Source of the DNA: Annulohypoxylon bovei var. microspora
Lineage: Eukaryota; Ascomycota; Sordariomycetes; Xylariales; Hypoxylaceae
DNA: 64,000 nt
Assembly (NCBI GenBank): GCA_022836615.1
Contig: MU405308.1
Location: forward strand, 62,001 to 126,000
Direction of reading: 5' to 3'
Part shown: positions 22,573 to 33,367 of the stretch, piece by piece
Position numbering within the stretch: the stretch's first letter is position 1
How the letters are laid out: the number at the start of each line of letters is the position of its first letter
Made by a program: the position numbers and the translations under genes
Notes under the pieces: model-generated
Told to the model about the DNA's origin: nothing
Databases searched by the model: none
Seen by the model: only the letters and a program-made list of their open reading frames with translations

Positions 22573-23997
22573 AAGATAAGCTAACCCTGCCGTTCCAAGG
22601 GCGTGGGTCCTCCTGGACCGCGGCTACCGCGTCACGGTCGTCAGCAGCGCGTGGGCGAACGACGAGCGGCGCCTGACGTCCCAGATCGCCGGCGCCCTGT
22701 GGGAGTTCCCGCCCGCCGTCTGCGGCCAGCACACGGACAAGATCTCCCTGGCGCACTCCAAGCACTGGTCCATGACGGCGTACCACATCTGGGACGGGAT
22801 CGCGTCGATCCCCGCGCTGAGCGAGGCGTCGGGGGTGCGCATGATGCCGTCGGACTTCTTCTTCCCCGACCCGGTAGACAGCGACGAGGCCCAGGTCGAG
22901 AAGATGACCGAGATCATGGCCAGCGGCGTGAGGGGGTTCTACCGGGGCGCCGACATCATCGACGAGAGGGGGGTCGACCCGTCGTACGGCGCCGTGGACG
23001 CGTACGAGCTGCTGGCCCCGGTCATCGACACCGACAAGGCCATGGGGTGGCTGACCGAGCTCGTCGAGAGCAAGGGCGCCGAGCTCGTCACGGAGACCGT
23101 CCGCGACGACCTGGTCGAGGTCGAGGACTCGCTGAGGGCCCGGTTCGAGGCCGACGTCATAATCAACTGCACCGGCCTGCAAGCCCAAGAGCTCGCCGGC
23201 GACGAGAGCGTCTACCCGATCAGGGGCGGGCTCATCCGAGTCATCAACGACGGGTCGGACTTCCCGAAGGTGGACGCCGCCCTGACCATCACGGCAGACG
23301 CCGCCCACTCTTCCAACGAGATCATCTTCCTCGTCCCCAGAAATGACAACATCTTGCGTAAGCATCTCGCCGCCACTCCCCTCATCCTTCCACGCTCGTA
23401 CGAGCGGGCCATCCTAATACGTCAAGTCATCTCATCTGACGAGATCGAATTTTCATACTCCTTCCTAATCCGATACGAATCACCGAAAGTGAAAAGAAAA
23501 AACGAAAAAATAAATTGAAAAAAATAAATTAAAAAAATGGAGAAATGCAAAAACAAAAATGGAGAAAATCTCTAAAACATATTTCGGAGTCGCTAACTTC
23601 TTGATTCGTAGTGATCGGCGGTATAACGGAGCCTCACGAGTGGGATCTAGACCTTACCCTAGATTCCCCCATCATCCGCAGGATGAGAGAGAGGTGCGAG
23701 AAATTCCTACCGGGCCTGGAGAACGCGCGGGTCGACCCCGACTACCCGTTCGCGCAGGGTCTCCGTCCCTTCAGAGGCCAGAACGTGAGATGCGAGCGCG
23801 AGCTTCGCAGGACGGGCAGCCGCATCGTCCACTCCTACGGGCACGGCGGCGCCGGCTGGAGCCTGTCCTTCGGCTGCGCTCAAGACGTGGCGATGCTGGT
23901 GGACGAGGCCCTCGAAGGCATCCCGGCCAGGCCAATGAGCGAGACGGTGTTCGAACGAAAAGCGGCGGGATTTCAGAGGCACCCAATAAAAAATTGA
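22367..23997 (+). CDS. D-amino-acid oxidase
   Basis: FAD flavoenzyme oxidising D-amino acids to keto acids with release of ammonia and H2O2. Exons 22367-22479, 22600-23357 and 23612-23997 give 418 aa. The Rossmann motif VIGGGVTGL lies near residues 28-36; the exon junction restores LISAWVLLDRG. Other family marks are INCTGLQAQELAG, YPIRGGLIRV, IIFLVPR (the arginine that holds the substrate carboxylate), GLRPFR, and HSYGHGGAGWSLSFGCA at the C-terminal flavin site. The protein ends in PIKN, so the usual peroxisomal SKL-type signal is absent; it may be cytosolic or use another signal. Intron 1 is mostly a long GA repeat; intron 2 (254 nt) is AT-rich. Confidence 0.9.
22504..22568 (+). repeat. (GA)n microsatellite in the oxidase intron 1
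   Basis: About 32 uninterrupted GA units make up more than half of the 120-nt first intron of the D-amino-acid oxidase gene, 25 nt after the donor and 31 nt before the acceptor. Confidence 0.95.
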
Positions 23998-24588
23998 GCG
24001 GGTACCTACCTAGGTACGGAGCCGGAGCCAGGTACTTGATCTGCCAACTGCTTTTCTCTCTGCGCTTCTATGTCAATCAATTTCTATGTCAATCAATTCC
24101 ATCGGTAGCGGGGTACGGAGAACGGGCATCTCTCGGCGCATATTCCATAGATAGGGGGCTGCTATTTTTTCTCTCCTTCGCCTATAGCTACGGTATAGAT
24201 GAAGTAATATGACTAGATCTTACTAAAAGATGAAATCTGCGAGTGACGGCGACGGCTGCGAGCGAGCAGATCTAGCGGTGACTAGACACTAATCTGACCA
24301 CCATCTCGACCGGAGACGAATGAGAGCGAGGAATAACGACAGGTATATCTCGGAAAGGGCATGACTAATATGAGCAATACTAGGTAGTCGACCTGGCCAT
24401 AACGGCGACATCGCTGGGATGAGCAGGGCGGGTAGGACGGGGTACCTCAGGGATAAATACCTATGTAGGTAAGTAAGGCTGATAAACCCCTCCCCTCCCC
24501 TCTGTCTGTCCCTTCCCCTCTGTCCCCTCTGCCGCAAATATGAAAGCGAGCAACCTCATCTGCTTGCGCACATACATACCTGCTGTGT

Positions 24589-24720
24589 AGGTAGGTAGGT
24601 ATGTAAACAGGTAGGTAGGTATGTAAACAGGTAGGTACCTATGTAAACAGGTAGGTACCTATGTAAACAGGTAGGTACCTATGTAAACAGGTAGGTACCT
24701 ATGTAAGTAGGTAGGTAGGT
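24589..24720. repeat. 20-nt minisatellite containing the TAGGTACC word
   Basis: Six to seven tandem copies of ATGTAAACAGGTAGGTACCT with minor variants. Each unit contains the dispersed GGTAGGTACCT word. Confidence 0.9.
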
Positions 24721-24985
24721 AGCGTAGGCATATTACGCATACGGCGAGGCTGCCAAGGGTCTTTGCGCCCGAGGAGATACATAATAGCAGAAGAGGTACC
24801 TGCATCGCAGCGTGCACGGGAGGATACATACTCTCGCGACGATCTGATCGTCTTACTGCAGGAAAGGGACCAGGGACGAAATTGGAGACACGTGTCTAGC
24901 GAGCACAACTTCACGTCCAAGCGAGCTCACAAATCAAGCACGGATCGAGATACCCACATACCATCTCACGGTTCTCTCTCTCTCT

Positions 24986-24986
<1 letters not shown>

Positions 24987-25018
<32 letters not shown>
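24987..25018. repeat. (TG)n microsatellite
   Basis: About fifteen TG units preceded by a short (CT)n run. Confidence 0.95.
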
Positions 25019-25019
<1 letters not shown>

Positions 25020-27290
25020 TTCTGTCTTCCTGTCTTCCCATCTTATTCTAGATAGGAAAGGAAAGCATTCACCGTCTAAGCGGCTCACGTATATGGTCTA
25101 TGGTTAAGAGGGGATAATGTGAGCAGTGAGCAGTGAGCAGTGGCAGTGATAGCTTTGGAAGTTGTTTCGCTTTCGGGAACACCTAAGTAAGCTTTGAGGA
25201 TATTGACGAAGGTAGTAAGATGGTTTGACTCACTCGAGGTAAGCTTTGCGGTGAGTGTGACGTTTTCTTCTTCTTTTTTTTCTCCTTCGAAATTTGCGAC
25301 ATTTGCGCTCACATGAACCACTTGACAATTGCCGAGAGAAGCAAAGAAAAGCAAAATTACCAAGCTGCTAATTTGCGAAGACTTTCCAAAGCGGTCTTAC
25401 GAACTAGAACGAAATAGTCTAGAACCGCTTATAACCATCGATTTCACTTTCATCCAATTGGTTTAGACATATGGTCTCGAAAAGTGTCTTAGTAACGCCA
25501 CGAAAAAAGTAAAAAAAAAGTAAAAAAAAAAGGGTTTAAAGATTCTTTAAATAATAGGTTATCCCATCAAGGTTAAGTAAAGCGATACTCTGTCATCTAT
25601 GTCTTGTGCTTATATCTCGCGCCTAAATTAAGATATAAGATATGCTTTCATGCTTCTCTGTGGCATCGTGGGTTTTAGCTTGTTCACTTAACAACTTTCT
25701 ACCTACCTACCTAGGCACCTACGTATGTAGCACGATTGAAAGATCATGCCATGCCTAAACGAATCTGGTAAGAGAGTTACCTCGACAGCTGATTACTTAG
25801 TCGATTACCTAGGTAGTTGACTAGGTAGGTAGTGTTGCTAAAGCACGATAGACCCGTGACTCTTGGATTGTGGATAGGTAGTATGTAGGTAGATAGTTGT
25901 TTGGAAGGTGTCCCGTCAGAAGCAATGGAGCGAGACTGGGACCGTGAAGACGAAAGACGAGATGAGACCGGCACGGACTCCGGATGTTAGTCCCCGCTGC
26001 TAAAGCCGCTAAGAGCGAGATTAAAAATAGCGAATTACTATCCCTTAAGCAGCGGGGTACCTCTAATACTAGGGCTACTTTGATAACTAAACTTGATCCG
26101 TCGTAGCTCATCCTACACTGGCATTCGAATGATTCTGCCGGAGGTTAGCTAGGACCTGTCACCGCCTACTTTACGTACCTAGGTCCTAGGTATGTATACG
26201 TGCATGCATAGGTACACACATGTAGCCATACCGCCCAATCACCTTAGATTGTTTGAGCTTCTACCTACATACGCAGGTTTTATATTTGAGAAATCCATGG
26301 AACAAACATATCAGGATCTGAATTGAGACGGACTACCACTTAATTTCCTCGTCGCCTAGATCATCCTGCTCCGTCCAGCCCATCCCAGCCCGGAGCAGTC
26401 GGAGATTCGAAGGGAACCCCTCTTACCGCGAGTAACCCCAGCTTCACGTACATAAATGAGCTTCGAAGAGACCGTGGGATCCTAGGCATCAGGTTGGCGA
26501 CTTGCATGTGTTTGAAGTCATCGTGAAAGTATACACATCCATACATACCTAGTTACATCTAGGTAATGCTAGATAAATCTGTTAGACATCACAATGATCA
26601 CATACGATACCTGACTAGGTACTTTAACTCGACGGCTTCAGATAAATAATTTTAGATAAATAACCTCCAGTAAATACCTAAACAACTTCAAATAACTTCA
26701 ATACTCCAATTGGACCTTACCTACCTACCTACCTACCTATCTACCTACCTGGGTAGACGAATTGATGCAAAAGTACGTTAGCCGACCACACAGGGACACA
26801 CAATGCACATAGTTCAATAGGTACCTACCCACTGGACCTATCCATTCCAACAGCTGCGTACCTACCAAGGCAGCTAGGGAGGTGAGTAAACGTTAATAGG
26901 TTACTAGAGTTAGAGAGCTCCGAGCTAAAGCTGCTAGAGCTACGGAGACGACTCCACTAAAACCACCTACACCGGTTAGCCCTGGCTGCCCTGCTAGCCC
27001 TAGAAAGACCCCTAAGCTTGGCCTACCTAGTACCTAGGGCGATTAAAAAGGGCGATCCGTCGAGGACAATAGCGCGGTTACCGAACAAACCTTAGAACCC
27101 TTATATCTTTCTCCACAGGCTGCACGGGCAGTCTCCAGTCTCCAGTCTCCACCACCCAGCAACGACCATCCTCTTACTCCTCGACCTCTCAACCCCCAGC
27201 TCTCAACCCCGTATATTCAAATACGCATCGCGTGCCACATAACACATATCTCAATCCAACATCTACCACGACCTATTCTAAATAGACAAG

Positions 27291-27344
27291 ATGAGATTCG
27301 CACTACCTCTCGCCAACATGACTGGTTCTCTGGGCTTGCTGTGA
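27291..27344 (+). promoter_or_regulatory. Short upstream ORF in the Siw14-like leader
   Basis: ATG AGA TTC ... TGA encodes 17 residues about 265 nt before the phosphatase start. It could be a translational uORF, or the first exon of a longer spliced form; the sequence does not decide. Confidence 0.35.
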
Positions 27345-27609
27345 TCACGCGTCTTCCGGACCGGACGACATCCATAACTCATCCTCTCCCACCCGCAACA
27401 CGCTCCAGCACCACCCCACCTCGACGCAGACACCGCCGGCGCCGATTCTCATACTTGGCACGCCCAAAATCACCACCCTGCTCACGCACGAGAGATCCGG
27501 CCGGAAACACCTGGGCCAATCGCAAGATCCCACCTCACCCGCGACGCACCACGCACCACGCACCACGCACGTCGCACAAGTCCAAGGCGCGCCGTGAGGG
27601 ACGGGGAAG

Positions 27610-28389
27610 ATGCCGTCCGGGAAACGTCAGATCCGCGAGGGGGACCGCGCACCCTCGCAGGACCGCAGAGCCGCGACGCGCGGCGACGAGGAACGGCACC
27701 GCCCGCCGCACACGATCATCGTCGAGACGGGGTCTCCCGAAGCAGCGCTCAGAGAGGCGTACGCCTCCGCCAAGGACGTCGCCGCCGAGCGACCCTCGCC
27801 TCCCGCCGGCGCCCCGCCCGCCAACTTCGCCACGGTAGCCCCCGGCCTGTACCGCAGCGGCTACCCCCAGGCGCCGGACTACCCGTTCATGCGCACCCTC
27901 AACCTCAAGACCATCGTCACCCTGGTCGGCAAGGAGCTCCCCGACGGCTACCGCCAGTTCCTCCGAGGCAGCCGCATCAAGCACGTGACCTTCGACATGG
28001 CCGGCACGAAGAAGGCCGACATCCCGGCGAAGACCATGCGGGCCATCCTCGCGGTCGTCGGCGACCGGAAGAACTACCCCCTGCTCGTCCACTGCAACCA
28101 GGGGAAGCACAGGACCGGATGCGTCGTCGCCATCCTCCGGAAGGCCGGCGAGTGGGACACCGCCAGCATCGTCCGCGAGTACGCCAAGTTCGCCGAGCCC
28201 AAGGTCAGGGAGACGGACGTGAGATACATCACCGACTTCAGCCTGTCCGACCTCAGGATCGCCGCGCCGAAGCCGAGCCGCGCGCCGCTCATCCAGAACA
28301 CGTTCTACGGCATGGTGATGCTGGCCTCCTTCACCCTGTCGGTCTGGATGTACTCCGGCACCAGGCTCCTGATGCTCACCACGGCCTGA
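27610..28389 (+). CDS. SIW14: Siw14-like dual-specificity/inositol pyrophosphate phosphatase with C-terminal anchor
   Basis: Intronless, 259 aa. Siw14 enzymes are PTP-fold phosphatases that hydrolyse the 5-beta-phosphate of inositol pyrophosphates. Key features: FATVAPGLYRSGYP at about 73-86, TIVTLVGKE, and the Cys-phosphatase loop HCNQGKHRTGC with C162 and R168; yeast Siw14 has HCNRGKHRTGC at the same place. The N-terminal 70 residues are basic and Ala/Pro-rich and probably disordered. The C-terminal stretch from about 232 to 255 (MVMLASFTLSVWMY...) is a predicted transmembrane or tail-anchor segment, which I do not recall in yeast Siw14. An in-frame TGA sits 15 nt before the start ATG, so the start is well bounded unless an upstream exon is spliced on. 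Confidence 0.85.
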   Translation: MPSGKRQIREGDRAPSQDRRAATRGDEERHRPPHTIIVETGSPEAALREAYASAKDVAAERPSPPAGAPPANFATVAPGLYRSGYPQAPDYPFMRTLNLKTIVTLVGKELPDGYRQFLRGSRIKHVTFDMAGTKKADIPAKTMRAILAVVGDRKNYPLLVHCNQGKHRTGCVVAILRKAGEWDTASIVREYAKFAEPKVRETDVRYITDFSLSDLRIAAPKPSRAPLIQNTFYGMVMLASFTLSVWMYSGTRLLMLTTA

Positions 28390-29203
28390 TCCGGGACGAC
28401 GACGCCACACGACGACATACAACGCTATACGACACCATCATAACGACGGCCGAAGGGAGATGGTCTGGAGATGGTCTAGAGACTGGAGTAAATTTCCCAT
28501 TCAGCACGTCTAATAAATTTGGAGCACAGAGCAGAGGCACAGAGTACAGGCACAGAGTACAGGCAGAGTACAGGCATAGAGTACAGGCACAGAGCACGGA
28601 ACACGGAGCATGGAACATGGAGCACGGCGCGTGGAGCATATCCTGCGCATCGATCGCACCCTATCGCCTCGGAAGAGGGGCAGGACGAGGACGAGGACGG
28701 GAGTCGGGAGTCGGGAGTCACGTCGCATGTAGCATCGAGAACGAATCGGACGTATCTCAAGAGGCGCACAGGAAAAGTAGATCCGCAAGAGCAGTCGGTT
28801 TAGGGGACCATTCAAGTGCTGAGGAGTCTCCCGGCGTTTATCACGGATCGGCTTCGACGGATGAGACCGTCGTATTTTTCTTTCCGTTCGCATAATTCTT
28901 CGACAATCAATAATCAACAATCAATAATCGACAATCAACAACACGTACGTACGCATCGGAGTGGAACGATGGTAGAATTTGAGAAGCTTGAGGATCGTAT
29001 TCGGGGATCGTATTCAGGGATCGTATTGTTCGGAGATCGGAGTGGTAGATCAGAGTCTCTCGAAATAACTCAATCTGACGAGAGCTCGCGGACATTCGCG
29101 AATCTACAACTTCATGACGTGACGTGACGTGACGTGCCCGTGAACTTCGTACGTAGCATGTATTCTATAGTGTCACGATGTTACGTGGTGCTAACGACCT
29201 GAT
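28390..29203. other. Intergenic region with GCACAGAGTACAGG array
   Basis: Holds a tandem array at 28528-28640 and short AATCAACAATCAATAATCGAC and GACGTGACGTGACGTG repeats (28905-28940, 29115-29135). It is between the 3' ends of the Siw14-like (+) and Aim19-like (-) genes. No gene seen. Confidence 0.6.
28528..28640. repeat. AGAGTACAGGCAC / GGAACATGGAGCA arrays
   Basis: Two adjacent tandem families: GCACAGAGTACAG (13 nt, about five copies) followed by CACGGAACACGGAGCATGGA-like units. Confidence 0.8.
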
Positions 29204-29919
29204 CTACTCAGCCCAGCGAGGGTTATTCTTCCTCTCCTCCTTCTCCCTCTCCCGATCGCCACTGACGTACACCCAGCCGGCGGCGACCGCGCTGACGACG
29301 CCTACGCCGAGGGCGGCTCCCCTCACGACGCCTCTGGCGGAGAAGCGGCTCGCGAAGGTGCTCTGCCGCCTCCTCATAGCTAACAGGGCATACGTACCGC
29401 TAGCCGCGGCGGTCATGCCGGCGCTATCTATCTTGAAGCCCTGCAGGTTCGCGTAGCTGGAGAAGAGCAGGACGGGCACGAAGAGCATAGGCCGGACCTG
29501 GAACGGACGAGAGTGCAAGGCCGTCAGCAGGGTCGCGAGACCCGTAGGGGCTAAGGAGGAGTCTACCGCGCGCATCAGCTACCTACGTGCCCAAGGTACT
29601 CGTCGGACTACAGGTCTACGGGTTCAGGGACGTGCCGGCCAGACGACACAGCGAGAGTTGCGAGAAGTGCAAAAATAGGTAATTGGAAGCAAAGCGCCTA
29701 GATAAGGTACTAGGGTAAGGTAGGGTAAGGTAGGGTAGGGGTAGGTAGGTAGGTAGGTAGGTAGTAAGGTAGACCAGGGTGGGTAGAGTGAATAGGATGG
29801 GTAGAGTAAGTAGGGTGGGTAGAGTGAGTAGGATAGAGGAGAAGAGGAGGATAGGGATACATACTTCCCCATGCCTCAACGCGTTCTCTGATAGATTTAG
29901 ACGGTTCTGGTGGTGCCAT
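29204..29919 (-). CDS. AIM19: Aim19-like mitochondrial membrane protein
   Basis: Exons 29919-29865 and 29562-29204 give 137 aa. Exon 1 (MAPPEPSKSIRERVEAWG) was found by searching upstream; donor GTATGT. The body matches fungal Aim19-type proteins: GLATLLTALHSRPFQVRP, VLLFSSYANLQGFKID, AAASGTYALLAMRRRQ, RGVVRGAALGVGVVSAVAAG, GDRE and a final NPRW. Three to four hydrophobic segments fit a small multi-pass mitochondrial inner-membrane protein; function is unknown (altered mitochondrial inheritance when deleted in yeast). The intron of about 300 nt consists largely of TAGGTAGG and GGGTAGAGTGAGTA repeats. The acceptor could be at 29563 (used here) or 12 nt further in. Confidence 0.6.
29695..29840. 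repeat. Tandem repeats inside the Aim19-like intron
   Basis: GGTAGGGTAA, GGTAGGTAGG and GGGTAGAGTGAGTAGG units occupy about half of the intron. Confidence 0.8.
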
Positions 29920-31017
29920 GATCGAAGCGACGTTTGCAAGACTTGCTCATTCGGGCGCGCAGTCCCCAGATGCCGGATATTTGGAACGCGATTCCCTCTT
30001 CTCGATTTCCGATTCTTTCTTCCTCGCACCTTATACACGTAGGTCACGAGATGTAATGATTTGGATTCGTCAGACGGAAGAAAGAATCGTAGACGTATGG
30101 TCAATTGGAATAGCAGCACGAGAACCAACTGTTTTAAACGGTACTTGTACTATCAGCTCATGATCTTTTGAACCGTTGAAAATTCGAGTACGACATCAAG
30201 TTGAAAACGAATCTTGACAGGTCAATGACGATGAGGCTCAATCCGAGCTAGAAAATCCTTATTATTCTATTGGAAGAACAGGAAGAACTCGGATGCTGGT
30301 GTGGGGTAGGGCAATCGGGGCAATCGATGTATGTATGTACCTATGGATGTATGTACATATGTATCTACTATTGAACTGTACAAGCGTACATAGTTAGGTA
30401 CTATGTACATAGGTACCTAATCCACCTCGACGGACCTATCTATCTGCCTATCAGAGGCATAAGCCACAGTAAGCCCCAATTAGCTTGGCCTCGACCTGGA
30501 CTTTTTGAAGCCACTTTGCAAAGACGAGAATCTACTAGTTACCTAGGTATGTAAAATACTAGAACTTTGGAACGTACGAGATCGTCTTCTATCTTTCAGC
30601 CTCGGATCCTCAATCCGATATCAGTTTCCATCACTTCCGCTCATCGATCCAATCCGACCAGTCCTCTTATCGCGGTCGTCTTCAGAGGGCCCTTCTTCCG
30701 TTCATTCACCTATCATCGTCACTCGTCTAACGTCTCACGTCTAACGTAGAGCCTCGTACACCCACCTACCTACCTAGATACCCACCTACTTACCTACCTA
30801 GATACCTACCAAGATAACAAGATACCAAGATATCAACATACCAACATACCAACATACCGACATACCGACATACCAAGATAGATAATTCCCTACTTCGATA
30901 CCCACCCGTACCTCGACACGAAGAGCTGAACACACGGGCTCGCGGACTCGGAGCGATAAGAATCATCCTCTACCTACACGCACGCACCCGCCATCCCGAG
31001 CACGGTCTCGAACGACC
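29920..31017. other. Divergent intergenic region, promoter of the J-protein gene
   Basis: Lies between the Aim19-like (-) and J-protein (+) genes. It contains ATGTATGTACCTATGG words (30325-30415), ACCTACCTAGATACCC repeats and a CCAACATACCAACATACCGACATA array (about 30835-30880). No gene supported. Confidence 0.6.
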
Positions 31018-32188
31018 ATGCCTAGCGCGACATCGTCCGGCGTCGACGGCTCCTCGAGCGGGTCGGCGCGACCGCGGGAGCACAACCAGGGGAACCAGGA
31101 GCGGAAGTGCACGCCGGACCAGAAGGCCGCGGTCTCGCGGATCAGGCGGTGCAAGGCGACCGCCTTCTACGACATCCTGGGCCTCGAGGCCGTGAGGACG
31201 ACGTGCAGCGACGCCGACATCAAGAAGGCCTACCGCAAGCAGTCGCTGCTGACGCACCCGGACAAGAACGGCCACGAGCACGCCGACGAGGCCTTCAAGA
31301 TGGTGAGCCGCGCCTTCGGCATCCTGGGCGACAAGGAGAAGCGCGAGAAGTACGACCGCTCGGGAACCGACCCGGACAGCAGGTTCGAGAGCGCCAGAGC
31401 CCAGGCCGGCAACCCCTTCGGCGGCTTCGGCGGCGCGAGAGCAGGGGGGCCAGGCGCCGGCTTCGGCGGCGGAGGAGGCATGTGGGACGACGAGATCAGC
31501 CCGGAGGAGATGTTCCAGCGGTTCTTCGGGGCCGGCTTCGGCGGCCCGTTCGGAGGTGAGTCGGACGCCTCTTCCCCCATCTCCCCCCTCGCCCGTCGCG
31601 CGGAGAGGTAAAGACGTCCGCAGCAGCTGACACGCGCCAGGCTTCGACACGGGACCGCAGTTCGTCTTCAACATCGGCGGGAACAGGGGGTTTCGCGTGC
31701 ACCAGATGGGCGGCGGGAACCCGAGGAGGAGGCCGCGAGAGGCCGAGGGCGAGCAGCGGCCGGCGACAGGCTGGGACACGCTCATCGGCCTGCTCCCGAT
31801 CCTCTTCCTCTTCATCTTCCCGCTGCTGTCGTCCGTCTTCTCGGGCGGAGGAGAACCGCAGGCGCCGTCGCCGTCCATGGTGTTCGACCTCCCGTCGCCG
31901 CCCCTGACGCACCACCGGACGACGCCGAGGCTCGACGTCGACTACTACGTCGACCCGGACGCCATCGTAGGCTGGAACGACTACAAGCTGCGGCAGCTGG
32001 ACAGAGAAGCCGAGACGGGGTTCGTGCGAGCGCTGAGCCGCCGCTGCGACGCCGAGATGCGCACCAAGCGGGACCTGATCGACAAGGCCCAAGGCTGGTT
32101 CTTCGAGGATCCGGAGAAGATGAAGATCGCCGACCAGTTCGAGATGACGTCGTGCAAGCGCATGGACGCCCTAAACATCTCGCGGTAG
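31018..32188 (+). CDS. ER-anchored J-protein (DNAJB12/14, Hlj1-type) with DUF1977-like tail
   Basis: Exons 31018-31555 and 31641-32188 give 361 aa. Type III DnaJ co-chaperone that stimulates Hsp70 at the cytosolic face of the ER and helps ER-associated degradation. The J domain spans about 47-118: FYDILGLE, KKAYRKQSLLTHPDKN with HPD at 80-82, then EAFKMVSRAFGILGDKEKR. A Gly/Phe-rich linker (FGGFGGARAGG, GAGFGGGGG) follows. A single membrane span (LIGLLPILFLFIFPLLSSVF) lies at about 225-245, and the C-terminal domain has YYVDPDAI and a Cys/Lys/Arg-rich end typical of DUF1977. The intron has donor GTGAGT and CAG acceptor. Confidence 0.9.
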
Positions 32189-33367
32189 CCCGGCCGAACG
32201 GGATACGAACGGGGCGCGAACAGGACGCGAACGGGACGCGAACGGGACGCGAACGGGATCCGACCATCATCGACTTTTTTTCGTCCAGCGTCTCAGCACG
32301 TCGGGCGCGCGAGGCCGGATCTGTCTAGAGACGCAGCTTAGGTAGATGCCGGCGCGAGAGACAGCCGAGCTAGATCAGGATTATGCTAAGCAACTAATGA
32401 AAAGAACTACGTTTATCAGAGGAGAGGGATTTCGAAGCATGCGCTAGGCGTCGGGGGGCGAGAGCGAGGATCGACGACGTGGCGTATCTGCCACCGACTC
32501 CGAGGATCGAGGCGGGCGACGGAAGCCGAAGTAATTACCTACCTACATTTACATCGATGCTTCTACGTTCTGATCGTCGCGTATCCATCTAAACTAGGTA
32601 CCTATGTTTGCGTACGTAGGTGCTAAGGTAGGCATTCATGTCAGACCGACCGGGAAGTATCCATCAGACGAAACGCTTAGACCGATATATGTTTAGGCTA
32701 CCTAGGTATATATGTAATATTGAAGCCTCTCAATTTCCATCTACACCTACAGTTACATCTACGTCTACGTCTACGTCTACGTCTACATCCACGTACCCAT
32801 CTACGTCTGCTCCTGCTCAACCATGACTTGACGAAATACACCCGCCTCCATCTTTAACGTGCTCCGTCGGTTTTACCTAGCCTACAGTCATCAAGACTAT
32901 TCGACTCGAGACAGCATATCTTAGTTATACGAAGAAGAAACTAGCATCGTGACGAGGTGACTAGGTAGGCGACTGGGCGACTGGGCGACTAAGCGACCGT
33001 GTGACTGAGTGATTGAATAACAAGGCGAGTGACTGAATAACAAGGCGAGTGACTGAGTAACCGAGTAACTGAGTGACCGAGTAACTGAGTGACCGAGTAA
33101 CTGAGTAACTGAGTAACTGGGTAACTGAGTAACTGGGTAACTGAGTGACTGAGTAACTGAGTGACTGAGTAACCGGGTGACTGATCCCCATTCTTCTACT
33201 GCCGGCTCTACGCAACGCTTAGATGAGCTCCAGATGACATCCGTCGTAATCTCTAGTACTCGTATACGCCTAGACCGCCGAGCGCGAACCTACGCAGATA
33301 CAGACAAGCGACGCCCGCGCGCAAGCTTACATACGCCCGCCGACACAGACGCAGGCCGCCCTACCCC
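32189..33367. other. Convergent intergenic region with repeats
   Basis: Includes AACGGGACGCG units right after the J-protein stop (32190-32260), CTACGT repeats (32755-32800) and a long GAGTAACTGAGTGACC array (32985-33185). Open frames on it are repeat translations. No gene seen. Confidence 0.6.
32985..33185. repeat. GTGACTGAGTAACCGA degenerate array
   Basis: About 200 bp of GTAACTGAGT / GTGACCGAGT units (mostly 9-18 nt periods) in the convergent space downstream of the PP2C gene. Confidence 0.9.

Larger units (their letters stand above)
23998..27609. other. Gene-poor intergenic region
   Basis: About 3.6 kb without a supported gene. It has a 20-nt minisatellite (24589-24720), a (TG)n run (24987-25018), poly-A stretches (25505-25535), and many TACCTACC/TAGGTAGG words. 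The frame at 25085-25363, which looks like a small secreted protein, begins at TTG with no upstream ATG. The 3' end (about 27120-27609) looks like a pyrimidine-rich promoter and leader for the phosphatase gene. Confidence 0.5.

Noticed and set aside
24589..24720. Regular 20-nt repeats considered as a CRISPR array
   Set aside because: Units are contiguous with no unique spacers and the genome is fungal; it is a minisatellite.
25085..25363. 92-residue minus-strand frame resembling a small secreted effector (MVILLFFASLGNCQ)
   Set aside because: The first codon is TTG, there is no upstream in-frame ATG before a stop, and no splice donor was convincing.
29710..29872. Tyr/Pro/Leu repeat frames on the minus strand
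   Set aside because: They are translations of the tandem repeats inside the Aim19-like intron; only the first 18 codons from 29919 are exon.
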